64,000 nucleotides of DNA from Amyelois transitella (lineage: Eukaryota > Arthropoda > Insecta > Lepidoptera > Pyralidae), in NCBI RefSeq assembly GCF_032362555.1, contig NC_083532.1, positions 2,307,001 to 2,371,000 on the forward strand, written 5' to 3'. The notes under the pieces were generated by a model, which had not been told where the DNA came from, made no database searches, and worked only from the letters and a program-made list of their open reading frames with translations. The translations under genes and the position numbers were made by a program. Of the stretch, positions 1 through 11,009 are shown one piece after another. The stretch's first letter is position 1. Every line of letters begins with the position of its first letter.

Positions 1-125
1 GCCTAAAGCCTTCCTCGATAAATGGTCTATTCAACACAAAAAGAAATTTTCAATTCGAATCAGTAGTTCCTGAGATTAACGCGTTCAAACAAACAAACTC
101 TTCAGCTTTATAATATTAGTATAGA
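1..125 (-). mobile_element. Helitron-like element, cut by window start
   Basis: 5' half of the family (reverse orientation), with the terminus at 125 followed by T on the plus strand. Confidence 0.75.
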
Positions 126-334
126 TATTAAATCTAAATCTCCTGGTCAGTCACGGGATTCCGGGAGAGATAACGCTAAATACCAACAGATGATAATGCG
201 ATTGGGAATACGCTGTGATGAGGAGATTCCCACGGGAATGAGAGTGCATAATGATTACAAGGTCGGAGAACTTCTCCATGAGATGTTCAACAACTTGGGA
301 TTTCTCAGTATTCCTTCATGAAGCCATACAGGGG

Positions 335-427
335 AAAAAGGCCCTTCGGGCTTTTACAGACTCTTGGCTCTGTCTACTCCGCAAGGGATATAGACGTGAC
401 GGTAAGATTGTATGTATGTATGTATAA
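335..427 (+). mobile_element. SINE-A 3' fragment
   Basis: Last 80-90 bp (TCTTGGCTCTGTCTACTCCGC ... TATGTATGTATG). Confidence 0.7.
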
Positions 428-1098
428 TAAAGTGATCCTCATCCTATCTATATTAGCTGTTGGCAAACATTCGGCGAAATTTATTTGAAAGTTTATCTGC
501 ATCTGATTTTCGGTACAAAATAAAACACAACTTTCTTAAAATGAAAATGTTTTTACTTAACATTTTAATTCAATAATCATTAATATACATAAAATATTTT
601 TCTATACTTAATGCTGAATGAAAATTTACGTGCTTACGAATATTAAAATTCCTGACTTTATAATTTAGATATATAACAATCAAAATTATTAAGTTTAATT
701 TATAGTTAGTATGCATTTACGTCTGTTAGTCATTACATGCAAATTTTCCAAATATAATATAATTCAAATAAATATACATCCAATTTTTAACATGTATTTT
801 TATTAAATAAATAATTATAAATTAAAAATCGCAGTTGTACTAATGCGATGCTTATATATTCAAGTGAATATTTTATAATAAATTCAAAATTATATTAAAA
901 TTTTCATAGGTACTAACTTTTGACACAAAGACATCCAAAAGAAATTTTTAATCCGAACTTCCAGAATTAGTGGTATAATACGCGATCATATAATTGGTAC
1001 GGGATCGCAAAATATATTACCTACTACTTTAATTTGCTAAAAAAATTGACTGGAGTTTAAAACTTCACCCGGTTTTTATCATAACCATGTAGATAAAA
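428..1098. other. AT-rich 3' flank of PDSS2
   Basis: No gene or repeat seen. Several AATAAA signals on the minus strand (for example 804-799) could end the PDSS2 transcript. Confidence 0.5.
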
Positions 1099-2064
1099 TT
1101 AAAATGTATTAATCAACTTCTTGATCATATCAATTGATTCGTTATCTCCGACGCTATCAATATACGCTGTAGCTTTCTTCGCATGATCTTCATACAATTT
1201 CTTAGTTCTATCTACCGCATCAGTTTTCAATATATTAAACTTCAAATCTTCATAATCAACATCTTTAACATCATTCTTGGCCTGGTCTATGATCTTATAA
1301 AGATCTGGGTTACCTTCCAGAGCGAACAAAACCGGGGCGCTGGCTAGGCAAAACTGTTCTTTAGTTTCTGACGTCAGTTGTTGCAATTCCGTCGCCGCTT
1401 GCCAGGCCAAGCCGACGTGGCAGCCGAAATAATAGGCAAGGTTCTGCATTTCTCTGCTTTGCTTATTAAGAACCATAGACGCTTGACAACCTCTTCCTAA
1501 AAGACTTACTCCGTTGAAAACAGTCCGAGCTGTCCATTCCGTTTTAGGTTTCCCGATCACCTCTTCGACAGTTATAGAATTTGTATCAAACGTTATTTTG
1601 AAATCGTCAACAGTTTTTTTAGGCTTACCAGGCAGAGGCATGTTCTGTTCGTCTCTTTCGCCGAAAAATTCGCCTTCAGATAAATCTTTGAGCGCAGTCG
1701 ATATTATATAAGACACATCTGAGTTCCTCAAACCAGCAAGCATCGCGTTTGCAGTAACTAATAGATAGTCTCCAAGTAGTATTGCTATTTTATTGCCAAA
1801 TATGGCTGATTCAGTGTCTTTTGATCGTTTTGCAAATGGAACATTTACTATGCCTTTATGTATCAAATGTCCTGTCCGAATCATTTCTGTCAATTCAGCA
1901 AGTATTCTCTGTTGTTCTTCTATCTTTTTAATCTGTGGTGCTGCGGCGTTGGTTTTCACGGATTTCGCTAGCAGTAGGATGATGAGGCCCCATGGTTGAA
2001 GGTTTTTGGAGTCACCATAGAGGATGTTTTTGGCTGTCTGCATAACAAGGTGGTTGCTGCCAAC
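1099..2064 (-). CDS. PDSS2: PDSS2 exon 2 (rest of protein and stop)
   Basis: 966 bp, 321 codons plus TAA at 1101-1099. The acceptor CAG ends at 2065. The exon begins VGSNHLV upstream of the first internal Met, so an annotation starting at that Met (2043) would lose 7 residues and the whole N-terminal exon. Confidence 0.93.
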   Translation of the reverse strand, partial: VGSNHLVMQTAKNILYGDSKNLQPWGLIILLLAKSVKTNAAAPQIKKIEEQQRILAELTEMIRTGHLIHKGIVNVPFAKRSKDTESAIFGNKIAILLGDYLLVTANAMLAGLRNSDVSYIISTALKDLSEGEFFGERDEQNMPLPGKPKKTVDDFKITFDTNSITVEEVIGKPKTEWTARTVFNGVSLLGRGCQASMVLNKQSREMQNLAYYFGCHVGLAWQAATELQQLTSETKEQFCLASAPVLFALEGNPDLYKIIDQAKNDVKDVDYEDLKFNILKTDAVDRTKKLYEDHAKKATAYIDSVGDNESIDMIKKLINTF

Positions 2065-4317
2065 CTGAAAAAAAATAACAATTAAAATTTAACGGGCGAT
2101 TGATTAAACACATATTGGTATGACTAAGGATGCACAGTACATTTAGACTATAACGATAAATTAGGTGATTTATAATCAATAAAATGGTATCCGAAACAAA
2201 AACACTAAGCTTAGCGAGATTTGAATCCATGACCTACAAACTGCACCACATACCTACATATCATACATATCATTGTGATCATTTTGAAAATCTACTAGGA
2301 GTAGTAATTTTTGTAATAATTAGAGCGTGGAAATTGCAACAAATCATTTCTGAGTATGATCCTACAATTAAATTTATTAGGTGTACCAAATGGGTGTGTA
2401 AAATAGAACTTTCCCATGAAATTATAATGTAGCTTAATTTATTTATTCATGTAAAACTTACAGGCAGTACCGTGTGGTTCCCGGTACCAATAGAAATATA
2501 ATAGGACCACTTCATCTCTTTCCCATGGATGTCGTAAAAGGCGACTAAGGGATAGGCTTACAAACTTGGGATTATTTTTAGGCGATGGGCTACCAACCTA
2601 TCTCAATTCTATCGTTAAGCCAAATAGCTGAACGTGGCCATTCAGTCTTTTCAAGCCTGTTGGCTCTGTCTACCCCGCAAGGAATATAGACGTGACCATA
2701 TGTATGTGTATGTATGTACAATTTTATTGAGCCTTAAAGGAACAATGGGTGGATTTAATGCTAATAGCGTTCTCTACCAGTCAACCTTTAGAAAATAGCA
2801 AACAGATAAATAATTAAAAAAGTACTTCCAAAAAAAACAAAAATGTTTTATTCATAGACATACATAAATATGAATATAGATAAACATACATAAAAGAAAT
2901 AAGTTACATAAAATTTGTCAAACAGAAATTTTAAAAAAAATTATGTCAAAATATTATCTGTCAAAAAGTCCGCCCCGTATCGTCGTACCTGATGGGAGGT
3001 TACCCATCACACTGGCAATACATAAATATTATTTACATAAGTAAGAGATGATGAATCATTACGCCGTTTGCTTTTTCAATGATGGAATTCAGAATCATAA
3101 AGTTGCTAGCCCATCGCAAAAGACGTATCGTAATTTTATACGCTTTACCTTAGTCGTCGTTTACGACATGTAATGGTCCTATTTAAAGTGCCGGGAATCA
3201 AACGGCACATAATGATATAATAAACACTATTTAATAAAATAGTGTTAATTGTACTGTGCCGTATGGATTCCAGTACCAACACAAAAAATAATAAAACCAC
3301 TCTATCTCTTTCCAATGGATGTCGGAGGCGACTAAGGGATTGGCTTATAAACTTGGGATTCTTCTTTTAGGCTGCAGACCTGTCACTATTTGCATCTCAA
3401 TTCTATCATTAAGCGAAACAGCTAAACGTGGCCTATCAGTCTTTTTAAGGCTGTTGGCTCTGTCTACACCGCAAGTGATATGGACGTGATTATATGTATG
3501 TATGTATGTATAATGCTATATGTCTGGCACGGCTAATGACCACAGCCGGAGCCGGCCAGTTTCCTCGCGTGAAAGTATCCCGTTATAAACTTTCTACCAA
3601 GTCAAGTGCAACAGTTTATGAAAACAATGTTTTGATCGAAATAATTGATAGAAGTTATTGCAACTAACTGAATTTCTTTTTTTTTTTAGTGAAAACAATA
3701 ACCTTAATTTTAAAAATAATATTTAACATCATCATTTGTTCCAGTGTACCTAATATTTTTAAAAAATTGGTAAGGTACCTATCTAACTTAATAAGTAAAT
3801 AAATATTTCTGTCATGATAAAACTGAATTTAATTTTGAATTTAAATCGAACTAGTTTATTCATTATTATTATTTTTAATATAATTTTTTATACATATATA
3901 ATCTTTATGATAAACTAATAAAAATATTATACATCGTTAGGAATAATTTTATGTTATCATGGCATTAAACTTACTTTTTCTTTCTTGCATATTCGTTTTT
4001 GTTGTAGTTTCTTGTGTTTTTTACATTTTTGGCTCGATTAAAAATAATTTATTGTAAAAACTTACCAATTTCCTCAAATAAAGTGCCATATTCGCGAACT
4101 CGTCGCTCAAAAGACATCTCAAATTCATAAAAGAGGTCGGATATCCAACCACCTTTTCCGCATCCCTTATAATATTACTCCAATTCGTGAAAGGAGGTCT
4201 TAACAATATTAAAATTTCGTCTTTCGTCAAACTGGCCACCGTCGATTCGAATCTTTTTTGAAAAAGGAACGGGGACGCGCGCCTCAAAACGCGGGAAACC
4301 GCGTACGACACCGACAT
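1099..4317 (-). CDS. PDSS2: Polyprenyl-diphosphate synthase subunit 2 (PDSS2), complete, 2 exons
   Basis: CDS join 4317-4066, 2064-1099 (405 aa; human PDSS2 is 399 aa). PDSS2 pairs with PDSS1 to build the polyprenyl tail of coenzyme Q in mitochondria. The N-terminus is Arg-rich with no acidic residues before the FEST segment, as in a mitochondrial presequence. A highly conserved PDSS2 block ([19 protein letters not shown]) lies at about residues 55-73, and splicing creates [17 protein letters not shown], which matches the family across the junction. The distal [13 protein letters not shown] segment matches the PDSS2 GKSCQAAMELAK region. No DDxxD prenyltransferase motif is present, as expected for this regulatory-type subunit. 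The single intron is 2.0 kb and phase 0, with donor GTAAG and acceptor TTTTTTTTCAG. The start is the only ATG opening the presequence. No frame damage is seen. Confidence 0.95.
2467..2718 (+). mobile_element. SINE-A, near full length, PDSS2 intron
   Basis: Both the 5' hairpin (CGTGTGGTTCCCGG) and the tail are present; antisense to PDSS2. Confidence 0.82.
3065..3210 (-). mobile_element. SINE-A, decayed 5' half, PDSS2 intron
   Basis: Ends at the hairpin (GTGCCGGGAATCAAACGGCAC on the plus strand); the 3' half is lost. Confidence 0.65.
3255..3510 (+). mobile_element. SINE-A, near full length, PDSS2 intron
   Basis: Starts GTGCCGTATGGATTCC and ends in TATGTATGTATGTA; third copy in this one intron. 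Confidence 0.82.
4066..4317 (-). CDS. PDSS2: PDSS2 exon 1
   Basis: 252 bp, 84 codons, phase 0 at its end. It carries the presequence and the [18 protein letters not shown] block. The donor GTAAG begins at 4065. Confidence 0.93.
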
Positions 4318-5585
4318 TTTAAAAAAAACTTTTTGAACTTCGAACGCTATCTCTACGTCCGCGCGCTTTTACTCGCATTCGAGAAATGGTCCATGGGTGT
4401 CTGCCAGAATGTTGCCATGTCATAATCGTAATTATCATGTAAGAGGGTCAAAGACAGTTGTGTTTATTCATTATTGTTGACTAGGTTTTTGTTTTTGCTT
4501 TTGCGTAAATTGTATAAATTAAGACAGAAACAACAGAATTTGCAATAACAGAAATTGCATTAACAGCGAACATAGGTAGGATAAAATATCCATAAACAAG
4601 CAAATGATATGAATCTCATAGTTTTTAATCACTTATTGATAAAATACCGTTTTTGAACTGAGAATATAAAAAAGAATTCCTTAAGTCTTAAAGACTTGAA
4701 AGTTCTATTTTTGGTAGGTTTTAATAACCTACCACAAAGTTAAGTTCAAAGACTTAACAGAGAAGAACTTAAAGAGTAAACAGTCATTATACCCGAGGAC
4801 CACAGTAGAAAACCTATTTTATTTATATTTTATTATTTAAAATATTATATTTAAATATTAACAGGCAAAGCAAGTTGGCATACATATGCATATACTTTCC
4901 ATAGTAACGGTTGTCATGGCATTGTTTTTGTTAGAAGATTTAATGTTATTGTAAAATATTTTCATTATTTGTTTCGATCATTATAGTGCATTATTTCTCT
5001 TTTTTTCTCCTTTCGTGTATATTATATTCCTGAACAGTCATTGTACCTACTTCCTAAAACCACGTTTAGCTGGATGACTTGAAGTAGAATTAACATTCGT
5101 CTTTATTCCTTATAGGGTAAACAGAGAACAAAAAAATCTGTTACACACTACATACTATGTTAAATATTAAAAAAAAATAATTTTTAAAATAAGAACAAAT
5201 TATTTCGATACTACATAAATTATGGTAAATACGTTTAACTTAGCAACACTGATGCTCTTGACCATGAAGTGAAACAACCACATCAAAACTAATTTCTAAT
5301 TTCAACCTTTTTCACATAATAATAAAGGCTTTTTATACACAGCAAAGTAAACCAGGTACCAGTTTAAATTGGCCTCCTTTTTCTATAAATTATTACCAGA
5401 TCAGAGGACCATTGTGAACTGGTTGCTGGTTTTTTAGAAAGTGATTTTTTTTGTTTGTTTGATTCACATGCTCGACATTTTTGACCCGATTTGGACCTGT
5501 TTATGAGAAAAGTAAAAAATTTTATTATAATTTTATGAATCAAACTATGAGCATTGAATGTTATTTGTAAAATGGGTAGACATCC
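4318..5585. other. PDSS2 5' flank, intergenic
   Basis: A short GC-rich patch (4320-4400) just upstream of the start codon is the likely promoter. The rest is AT-rich with a small inverted repeat (TGGTAGGTT/AACCTACCA, 4711-4733). Confidence 0.4.
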
Positions 5586-5643
5586 AATACTTTCTCTCGT
5601 ATATATATACCTATATACACGAGAGAAAGTATTAAGTACCTAA
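5586..5643. repeat. Inverted repeat, 22-bp arms, tight loop
   Basis: AATACTTTCTCTCGT and its inverse flank an alternating TA core; one mismatch in the arms. Confidence 0.85.
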
Positions 5644-5969
5644 GCATCGGTATTGTAAAATGTTTTCATAAAATGTAAAAGTTATAGAAAAAAGAAACGT
5701 GTATAATTGTTGTAATAAATTTTATTTATTAAACTTCATTTGAATTATTCAAGTCTCGAACCTACATCGAGGCTAACTCAATCAGTGTAATTTGTCCCGT
5801 ATATTTATTTACAATACATAATTATAATCATGTCTATGTCCCATGCGGGGCAGACATAGCTAACCTACCATATGTAATTAAATGTAATCTTTCAATATTG
5901 TCAAGATTGTTGGCAGTCTTCCAAGTAAAAGATAATTTAAACGTGATTTTTTTTTATATGAATGTAGGT

Positions 5970-6085
5970 ATGGGGATGAAGAGAAGGAAGTATGCAGAGA
6001 TCGTGGCAAGTGGAAAAGATGTAGTCTCTGCCTACCACTCCGGGAAAAAGGCGTGATTTTATGTAGGTATGTATGAATGTAGGTA
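5970..6085 (+). mobile_element. LINE-B 3' fragment
   Basis: Short 3'-anchored copy in the PDSS2/AIG1-A intergenic region, ending GGCGTGATTTTATGTAGG with a decayed tail. Confidence 0.75.
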
Positions 6086-6089
6086 AACA

Positions 6090-7219
6090 AATTATATCAG
6101 TAACATTTTACAGAGAGAATAATACTTATGAAAAATTAAATTGAACAATCAAATAGAAACGGGAGAATTATTATAAATAAAAATACATAATGAAATTTTG
6201 TAGTAATTCTTTATTAAAATAAATAAATAACTTTTTTTAAAAACATTTCTCTGCTTAAAATAACATTTTGATTTTTTAACAAATATAGTTTGTTTCGTGA
6301 TATATAATTATTTTAATTAGTTTTTATAATTTATATTGATTTTCTTATTGTTTTATTACAATGATTAAACAATATACATAATTAAGAAAATTTTACTGTG
6401 TTAATAATATTTTGAAAACAGATATAAAATTTTAAGAAAAATGCATTTTATACGAAACAGCAGCTATATATGTATAACATTTGTTATAATTATTAAATAA
6501 TGTTTCAGACCAGTTGAATTAAATTTAAATTCATCACAAATAGAACGGAGGTATAAGAAAATGCCCGCAAAAAACGTGCCCAGAAGGCTGACAGCATTAT
6601 CCCTTTACACAGGGAATGAGATCTGTTGCGCAAAATTACATACACAAAAAAGGTAAGGCATAAAAAATTACTTGACTGTTACAAAAATCTCAAACTTTAA
6701 GATATATATAGCAAGAGGTAGCTCATGAGAAGGAATCATCTGCATACATAAGACATATACCACTAAAGAGTGTTTCCCCTCCTAAGAAGGGTACTTATAA
6801 AAAGATTTCTTAGCTTTAGATTTAAGTTTTTATTAAATTAATTACTTTTCTATTTATTAGCATAACTTTCGATTACTGGTTTGAATTTTTTATTTTTTAG
6901 TTTGTAAATTTTTTTTTTCTCTGATAGTAAGTTGTTTATTTTTTTGTAAGAAATGTTTTCTTTCGTTTTATCATTTACAACAATCTCGAAGATTTCTCTC
7001 CATTCCATTTGTTATTAGAGAATTTCAATGTGTATCATCGAATATCGCCATCAGATTCTTAAATATTATTAACCTTCCCGAAGATACGGGTAATTCACTA
7101 ATGATGACCCTTACAAAAATGTTTCATAACTTTTCGAGAAAATCTCGAACATACACGGGTATAACACAGAACCTTTTTGTAAAGAAAGCGCAGCTGCCTT
7201 TATAAAAATCCAACTCTTA
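6090..7219. other. AT-rich 3' flank of AIG1-like gene A
   Basis: No ORF, RNA gene or recognisable repeat seen; likely includes the gene A 3' UTR. Confidence 0.4.
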
Positions 7220-7409
7220 TCAATTTTTCTTTTTCATTGTTTTTTTTGTTTTCCCCCAAAAAATTTCAGTAATAGGCCATTGTAAAGAGTAAAACAATAA
7301 ACTGTTGACGAACACAGCGCCAATGAAAACGTAGAAGTATACTGTTCCGTATATTTTGTCCAAAATCGGGTACAACCATAAGTCTTTCTCGATAAATGTG
7401 TAGAAAAGT
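7220..7409 (-). CDS. AIG1-like gene A, coding exon 4 and stop
   Basis: 190 bp. The phase-2 join gives LFYTFIEKDLWLYP, then a last membrane span and a basic tail ending at TGA (7222-7220). Other frames here give longer but meaningless ORFs. Confidence 0.9.
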
Positions 7410-9472
7410 CTGTAAAAGAAGATATATATGAATTAATCGTCCGTGTGGTTCCAGGCACCAATAAAAAAAGAATAGGACCACTCCATCTCTTTCCCATGGA
7501 TGTCGTAAAAGGCGACTAAGGGAAAGGCTAATAAACTTGGGATTCTTGTTTTAGGCGACGGGCTAGCAACATATCACTATAAGAATCTCAATTCTATCAT
7601 AGCTGTTTGGCTTACCAAACAGCTGAACGTGGCATATCAGTCTTTTTAAGACTGTTGGCTCTGTCTACCCCGCAAGGGAATATACGAATTTTTATATGAA
7701 GCATCTCCCATCCGACCTCCGTAACCTTCGAAGCGATTCGTAGTAAAAGCTGCATTAAACGAATATGTCGTGTGGTTCCCGGCTCTTTAAAATAAGACCA
7801 CTTCATCTTCCCATGGAAGTCGTAAAAGACCACTAAGGGAAATGCTGATAGCTTGGGATTTTTCTTGCAGGCGATAGACAGGCCAGCAACCTGTCACTAT
7901 TTGAATCTCAATATCATTAAGCCTGTCAGCATTTTCAAGACTTTTGGCTCTGTCTACCCCACAAGGGATATAGATATAACTATTGTATGTATGTATGTTA
8001 ATACTAATCTATACTCACACAGCGAGGTATAAACCAAAATGGAAGAAAATGTGGAGGACATTTCTCAAATGCGATTTCGGAGTGGTTCTGGGTTGAAATA
8101 GTACCTCCCAAACGGCCAGGGGTACTATTATTGTGTGCATCACGTGGTTCGACTGGGAAGTTACCACTTTATCCAGGAATTCTGGGAACACTAGACTCCT
8201 GTCGTAGTAAAAAAGCGGCCAAAATGTTGTTGATACGACCTAGAAGAAGAAATATAAAAATATTAAAACACTAGTGCCGTGTGGTTCCCGGCAACTATAG
8301 AAAAAAAGAATAGGACCACTCCATCTCTTTCCCATGGATGTTGTAAAAGGCGACTAAGGGATATGCTTATAAACTTGGGATTCTTCTTTTAAGCGATGGG
8401 CTACCAACCTGTCACTATTTGAATCTCAATTCTATCTTAAAGCCAAATAGTCTAACCCGCAAAGGATATAGACGTGACTATATATATGTATGTATGAGGT
8501 AGGTATCCACTAAGAGAGGATTTTGTAAATTCCCGCGGGAACGGAAAATAACGGGATGTTACGTTTTATGAGCGCAGAGCGGTTTATTTTTAAGTTTTTT
8601 TTTTAAATATATACGGGACAGATTACACAGATTATTATAATTGTTTACAACAAACCTCTTTTTAGCTTCGAGAGTTAAAACAACTTACAAGAACAGATGG
8701 CCATATGATAGCTGCAAATAGCGTATCTCTGAACCCTTTGAGGTACTTAGGTAACCTGTAGCCTTTGGTTTTGGAGTTCTTTAGCGTAAGACAATCACAC
8801 ATCAGCCCGGAAATGGCGAATATTACTTGAAGTGTCTGGAAAATGAATCATATAATACCTAAACGTTATATTTTATTGGTATTAAACCTTTTTAAAGTAT
8901 CTACATTTTAACGTAAAAATTTTAACGTTTGCCTGTTACCGTGATTAGTATTGAGCAAAAAAATATGAAAAAAAAAACACGTAGGTATATTTTATGGTGA
9001 TATGTTAGCTTTTTTAGTTATTTTTTTAATTAATGGGACATTTCAACATCATTCAATAATTGTCATATTTATTGGTTTCATAACATTGATTGACGTCAAA
9101 GAGAAACTAAGTTTACTGCCGCTTCCAATGCGTCAGTGCAGAAGAAGCGGTAACAAACTGCTCTGCAGCATTTTCTTTAGTCAACTTTACAATTATCCCA
9201 ACTTAGAATAGAAATGTGGACGAGAGAAAACATTGTTATGGTTAATTGATTGATACGGAATTTACATAATAAAAACAATAGAAGAATATAAAAAAAAAAC
9301 TTACAAAAGTCCAAACAGTTAAATATCTAGCTTGTAAACTGGCAAAGATTTGGAGCCGTACATCATCAGCGGCTTCCTTGGGCTTGGGGGCACCCATCAG
9401 CAGCATGTTACCCACATGGAGGATGATCGTGGCTATGTAGCCCAGGGTCCGGAGGTAAACAGCGCTGGACAT
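7220..9472 (-). CDS. AIG1/ADTRP (FAR-17a) family protein, gene A, complete
   Basis: CDS join 9472-9305, 8835-8689, 8239-8019, 7409-7220 (241 aa, phases 0, 0, 2; human AIG1 is 238 aa). The family are multi-pass membrane threonine hydrolases that cleave FAHFA lipids in vertebrates. The two residues known to be essential in human AIG1 (Thr43, His134) are present: Thr52 in ARYLTVWT and His140 in NHVMHT. YYDRSLVFPEF and the HTIIVPLAVWE segment also fit the family. Hydrophobic segments are spread along the chain, and the C-terminus is Lys-rich (KTKKTMKKKN). A 3' splice site (TTTTCAG) lies 9 nt before the ATG, so a non-coding 5' exon is likely upstream. Introns 2 and 3 hold SINE-A copies. The substrate in insects is not known from sequence. 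Gene B (24565-26761, plus) is its paralogue. Confidence 0.93.
7441..7684 (+). mobile_element. SINE-A lacking its tail, AIG1-A intron 3
   Basis: Starts about 30 bp from the exon 4 acceptor; the terminal GACGTGATTATATG is missing. Confidence 0.8.
7766..7998 (+). mobile_element. SINE-A, AIG1-A intron 3
   Basis: Small internal deletions; the tail TATGTATGTATG ends 20 bp before the exon 3 donor. Confidence 0.8.
8019..8239 (-). CDS. AIG1-like gene A, coding exon 3
   Basis: 221 bp, between TTCTTCTAG and GTGAGT, ending in phase 2. It carries YYDRSLVFPEF and the catalytic-His motif NHVMHT. Its length is identical to exon 3 of gene B. Confidence 0.92.
8274..8496 (+). mobile_element. SINE-A, AIG1-A intron 2
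   Basis: Starts with the intact hairpin and lacks the TTTTCAAGACTGTTGGC block. Confidence 0.8.
8689..8835 (-). CDS. AIG1-like gene A, coding exon 2
   Basis: 147 bp, 49 codons in phase 0, between TTTTCCAG and GTAAG. It begins TLQVIFAISGLMCDCL and ends DTLFAAIIWPSVL. It is missing from any long-ORF list because it is open only between its splice sites. Confidence 0.9.
9010..9185 (+). repeat. Unclassified dispersed repeat, AIG1-A intron 1
   Basis: Similar to the reverse complement of 21300-21480; shares AATGGGACATTTCAA-type and AGTTTACTGCCGCTT blocks. Confidence 0.7.
9305..9472 (-). CDS. AIG1-like gene A, coding exon 1
   Basis: 168 bp, 56 codons, the same length as exon 1 of gene B. It ends in ...YLTVWTF, which holds the catalytic Thr52. 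Donor GTAAG begins at 9304. Confidence 0.93.
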
Positions 9473-9507
9473 GGTGTAACCCTGAAAATTTTGTCCGAAC
9501 TAATTTA

Positions 9508-9769
9508 GTGCCGTGTGGTTCCCGGCACCAATAAAAAAAAGAATAGGACCACTCCATCTCTTTCCCATGGATGTCGTAAAAGGCGACTAAGGGATAGGCT
9601 TACAAACTTGGTATTCTCTTTTAGGCGATGGGCTAGCAACCTGTCGCTATTCGAATCTCCATTCTATCATTAAGCCAAATAGCTGAGCGTGGCCATTCAG
9701 TCTTTTTAAGACTGTTGGCTCTGTTTACCCCGCAAGGGATATAGACGTGACCATATGTATGTATGTATG
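9508..9769 (+). mobile_element. SINE-A, full length, beside AIG1-A 5' splice acceptor
   Basis: Starts 36 bp upstream of the gene A start codon, inside the inferred 5' UTR intron, antisense. Confidence 0.85.
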
Positions 9770-9819
9770 CAAATTTATAAAGGAAAAACCTACATTGAAA
9801 TTTTAGAATGTAGACTGAG

Positions 9820-9910
9820 TCATGAATGTGGACGAAGCGAAGGAAGTATGCTTGGATTGTAGCAAGTGGGAAGATGTAGTCTCTGCCTACCTTTCGGGAG
9901 AAGAGGCGTA
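9820..9910 (+). mobile_element. LINE-B 3' fragment
   Basis: Diverged copy (ATGAATGTGGACGAAGCG...) without a clear tail, just after a SINE-A copy. Confidence 0.65.
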
Positions 9911-10053
9911 TGCTCTTGGCGTTATACGAAATTGCATGTTCACCTCTGTGGAGAGGACACTGAGGTGCGACTTTGACCACGAACTAGTCTCCGTTGCAAT
10001 GCGCACGCGACGCCGTTTTCATCGCGCGAAAAATTATCGTTGTTTCGCTTGTT

Positions 10054-10186
10054 ATACATACATACATACATAAACTCACGCCTCTTTCCCGGAGGGGTAG
10101 GCAGAGACTACCTCTTTCCACTTGCCACGATCCCTGCATACTTCCTTTGCTTCATCCACATTCATAACTCTCTTCATGCAAGTTCG
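10054..10186 (-). mobile_element. LINE-B 3' fragment
   Basis: Reverse copy; the tail reads ATACATACATACATACATAAA on the plus strand. Confidence 0.78.
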
Positions 10187-10684
10187 CTTGTTATTATGAC
10201 GCGAAACGGGACAACGATAGTTTCTCATCGCTAAATTCACGCGAGCGAAACTGCCGGTAAAAGATAACAGGTATGTAGTTCAACCTATGGGTTAAATGTC
10301 GTTAGAAAGCATTGTTATTTTTTTTTGTTATATTTTCAAAATTAGCATGCATAATTTGTTTTTTAAACTCATACAAGTCTGTTAGAAAAAATATAGCTCG
10401 TGACGAACATGAAAAAAAAAAAAAACAAAATAAAAAATTAACTTTTGGCATCGAATTAATTTGGTTACAATATACCTACAATGCGACATTTTCAATAGGT
10501 ACCACAAAATATTTTATTAATCCCAGCTAATATTATAAATGATAAGGTCCAGTATTCGGACATGGAGTGAACTCCTATTGACACGTGGAAGGGTTAAGTA
10601 CCACCGACCAACCCACCAGTCAGCGGTCCGGACTGAAGAACCGGAGTCACGATACATCAATATCTAGATTTTTCGACCGCCACA

Positions 10685-10790
10685 GTGTCATGCCTGGGGA
10701 ACATGCTCCAAACCATGAAATCTTTGTAATCGCGATTTGGATTCTTCGCTTCTATTGGCTGAGCGCTTCAATTTCTTCGCGATGATTATA
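10685..10790 (+). repeat. Unclassified dispersed repeat, copy 1
   Basis: GTGTCATGCCTGGGGAAC ... AACCATGAAATCTTTG ... CTATTGGCTGAGCGC, shared with 33408-33560. Confidence 0.6.
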
Positions 10791-10832
10791 AATATATTAT
10801 ATTTATTATTAGGAAATATTAGGTATTTCAAA

Positions 10833-10883
10833 CTAGCTGTGATCGCGACTTTGTCCGCGTGGAACAGATATTTAGGGCATCAT
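10833..10883 (-). mobile_element. Helitron-like 3' end
   Basis: CTAG plus the GCGACTTTGTCCGCG hairpin, broken by a LINE-B fragment. Confidence 0.6.
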
Positions 10884-11009
10884 TGAAGGGTCAGGTCAAA
10901 AGTACCCGAAACCGCCGAGCTTGCATGAAGAGAGTTATGAATGAGGATGAAGCGAAGGAAATATGCAGAGATCGTGGCAAGTGGAAAGAGGTGATTTTAT
11001 GTATGTACT
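10884..11009 (+). mobile_element. LINE-B 3' fragment with internal deletion
   Basis: It runs from the DVLVKGQVK-coding region to the tail but lacks about 30 bp just before the stop. It sits between two Helitron ends and interrupts one of them. Confidence 0.75.

Noticed and set aside
9242..9304. Continuation of the AIG1-A exon 1 ORF
   Set aside because: Past the GTAAG donor the frame becomes a Phe-rich run from intron sequence; the spliced exon 2 fits the family.
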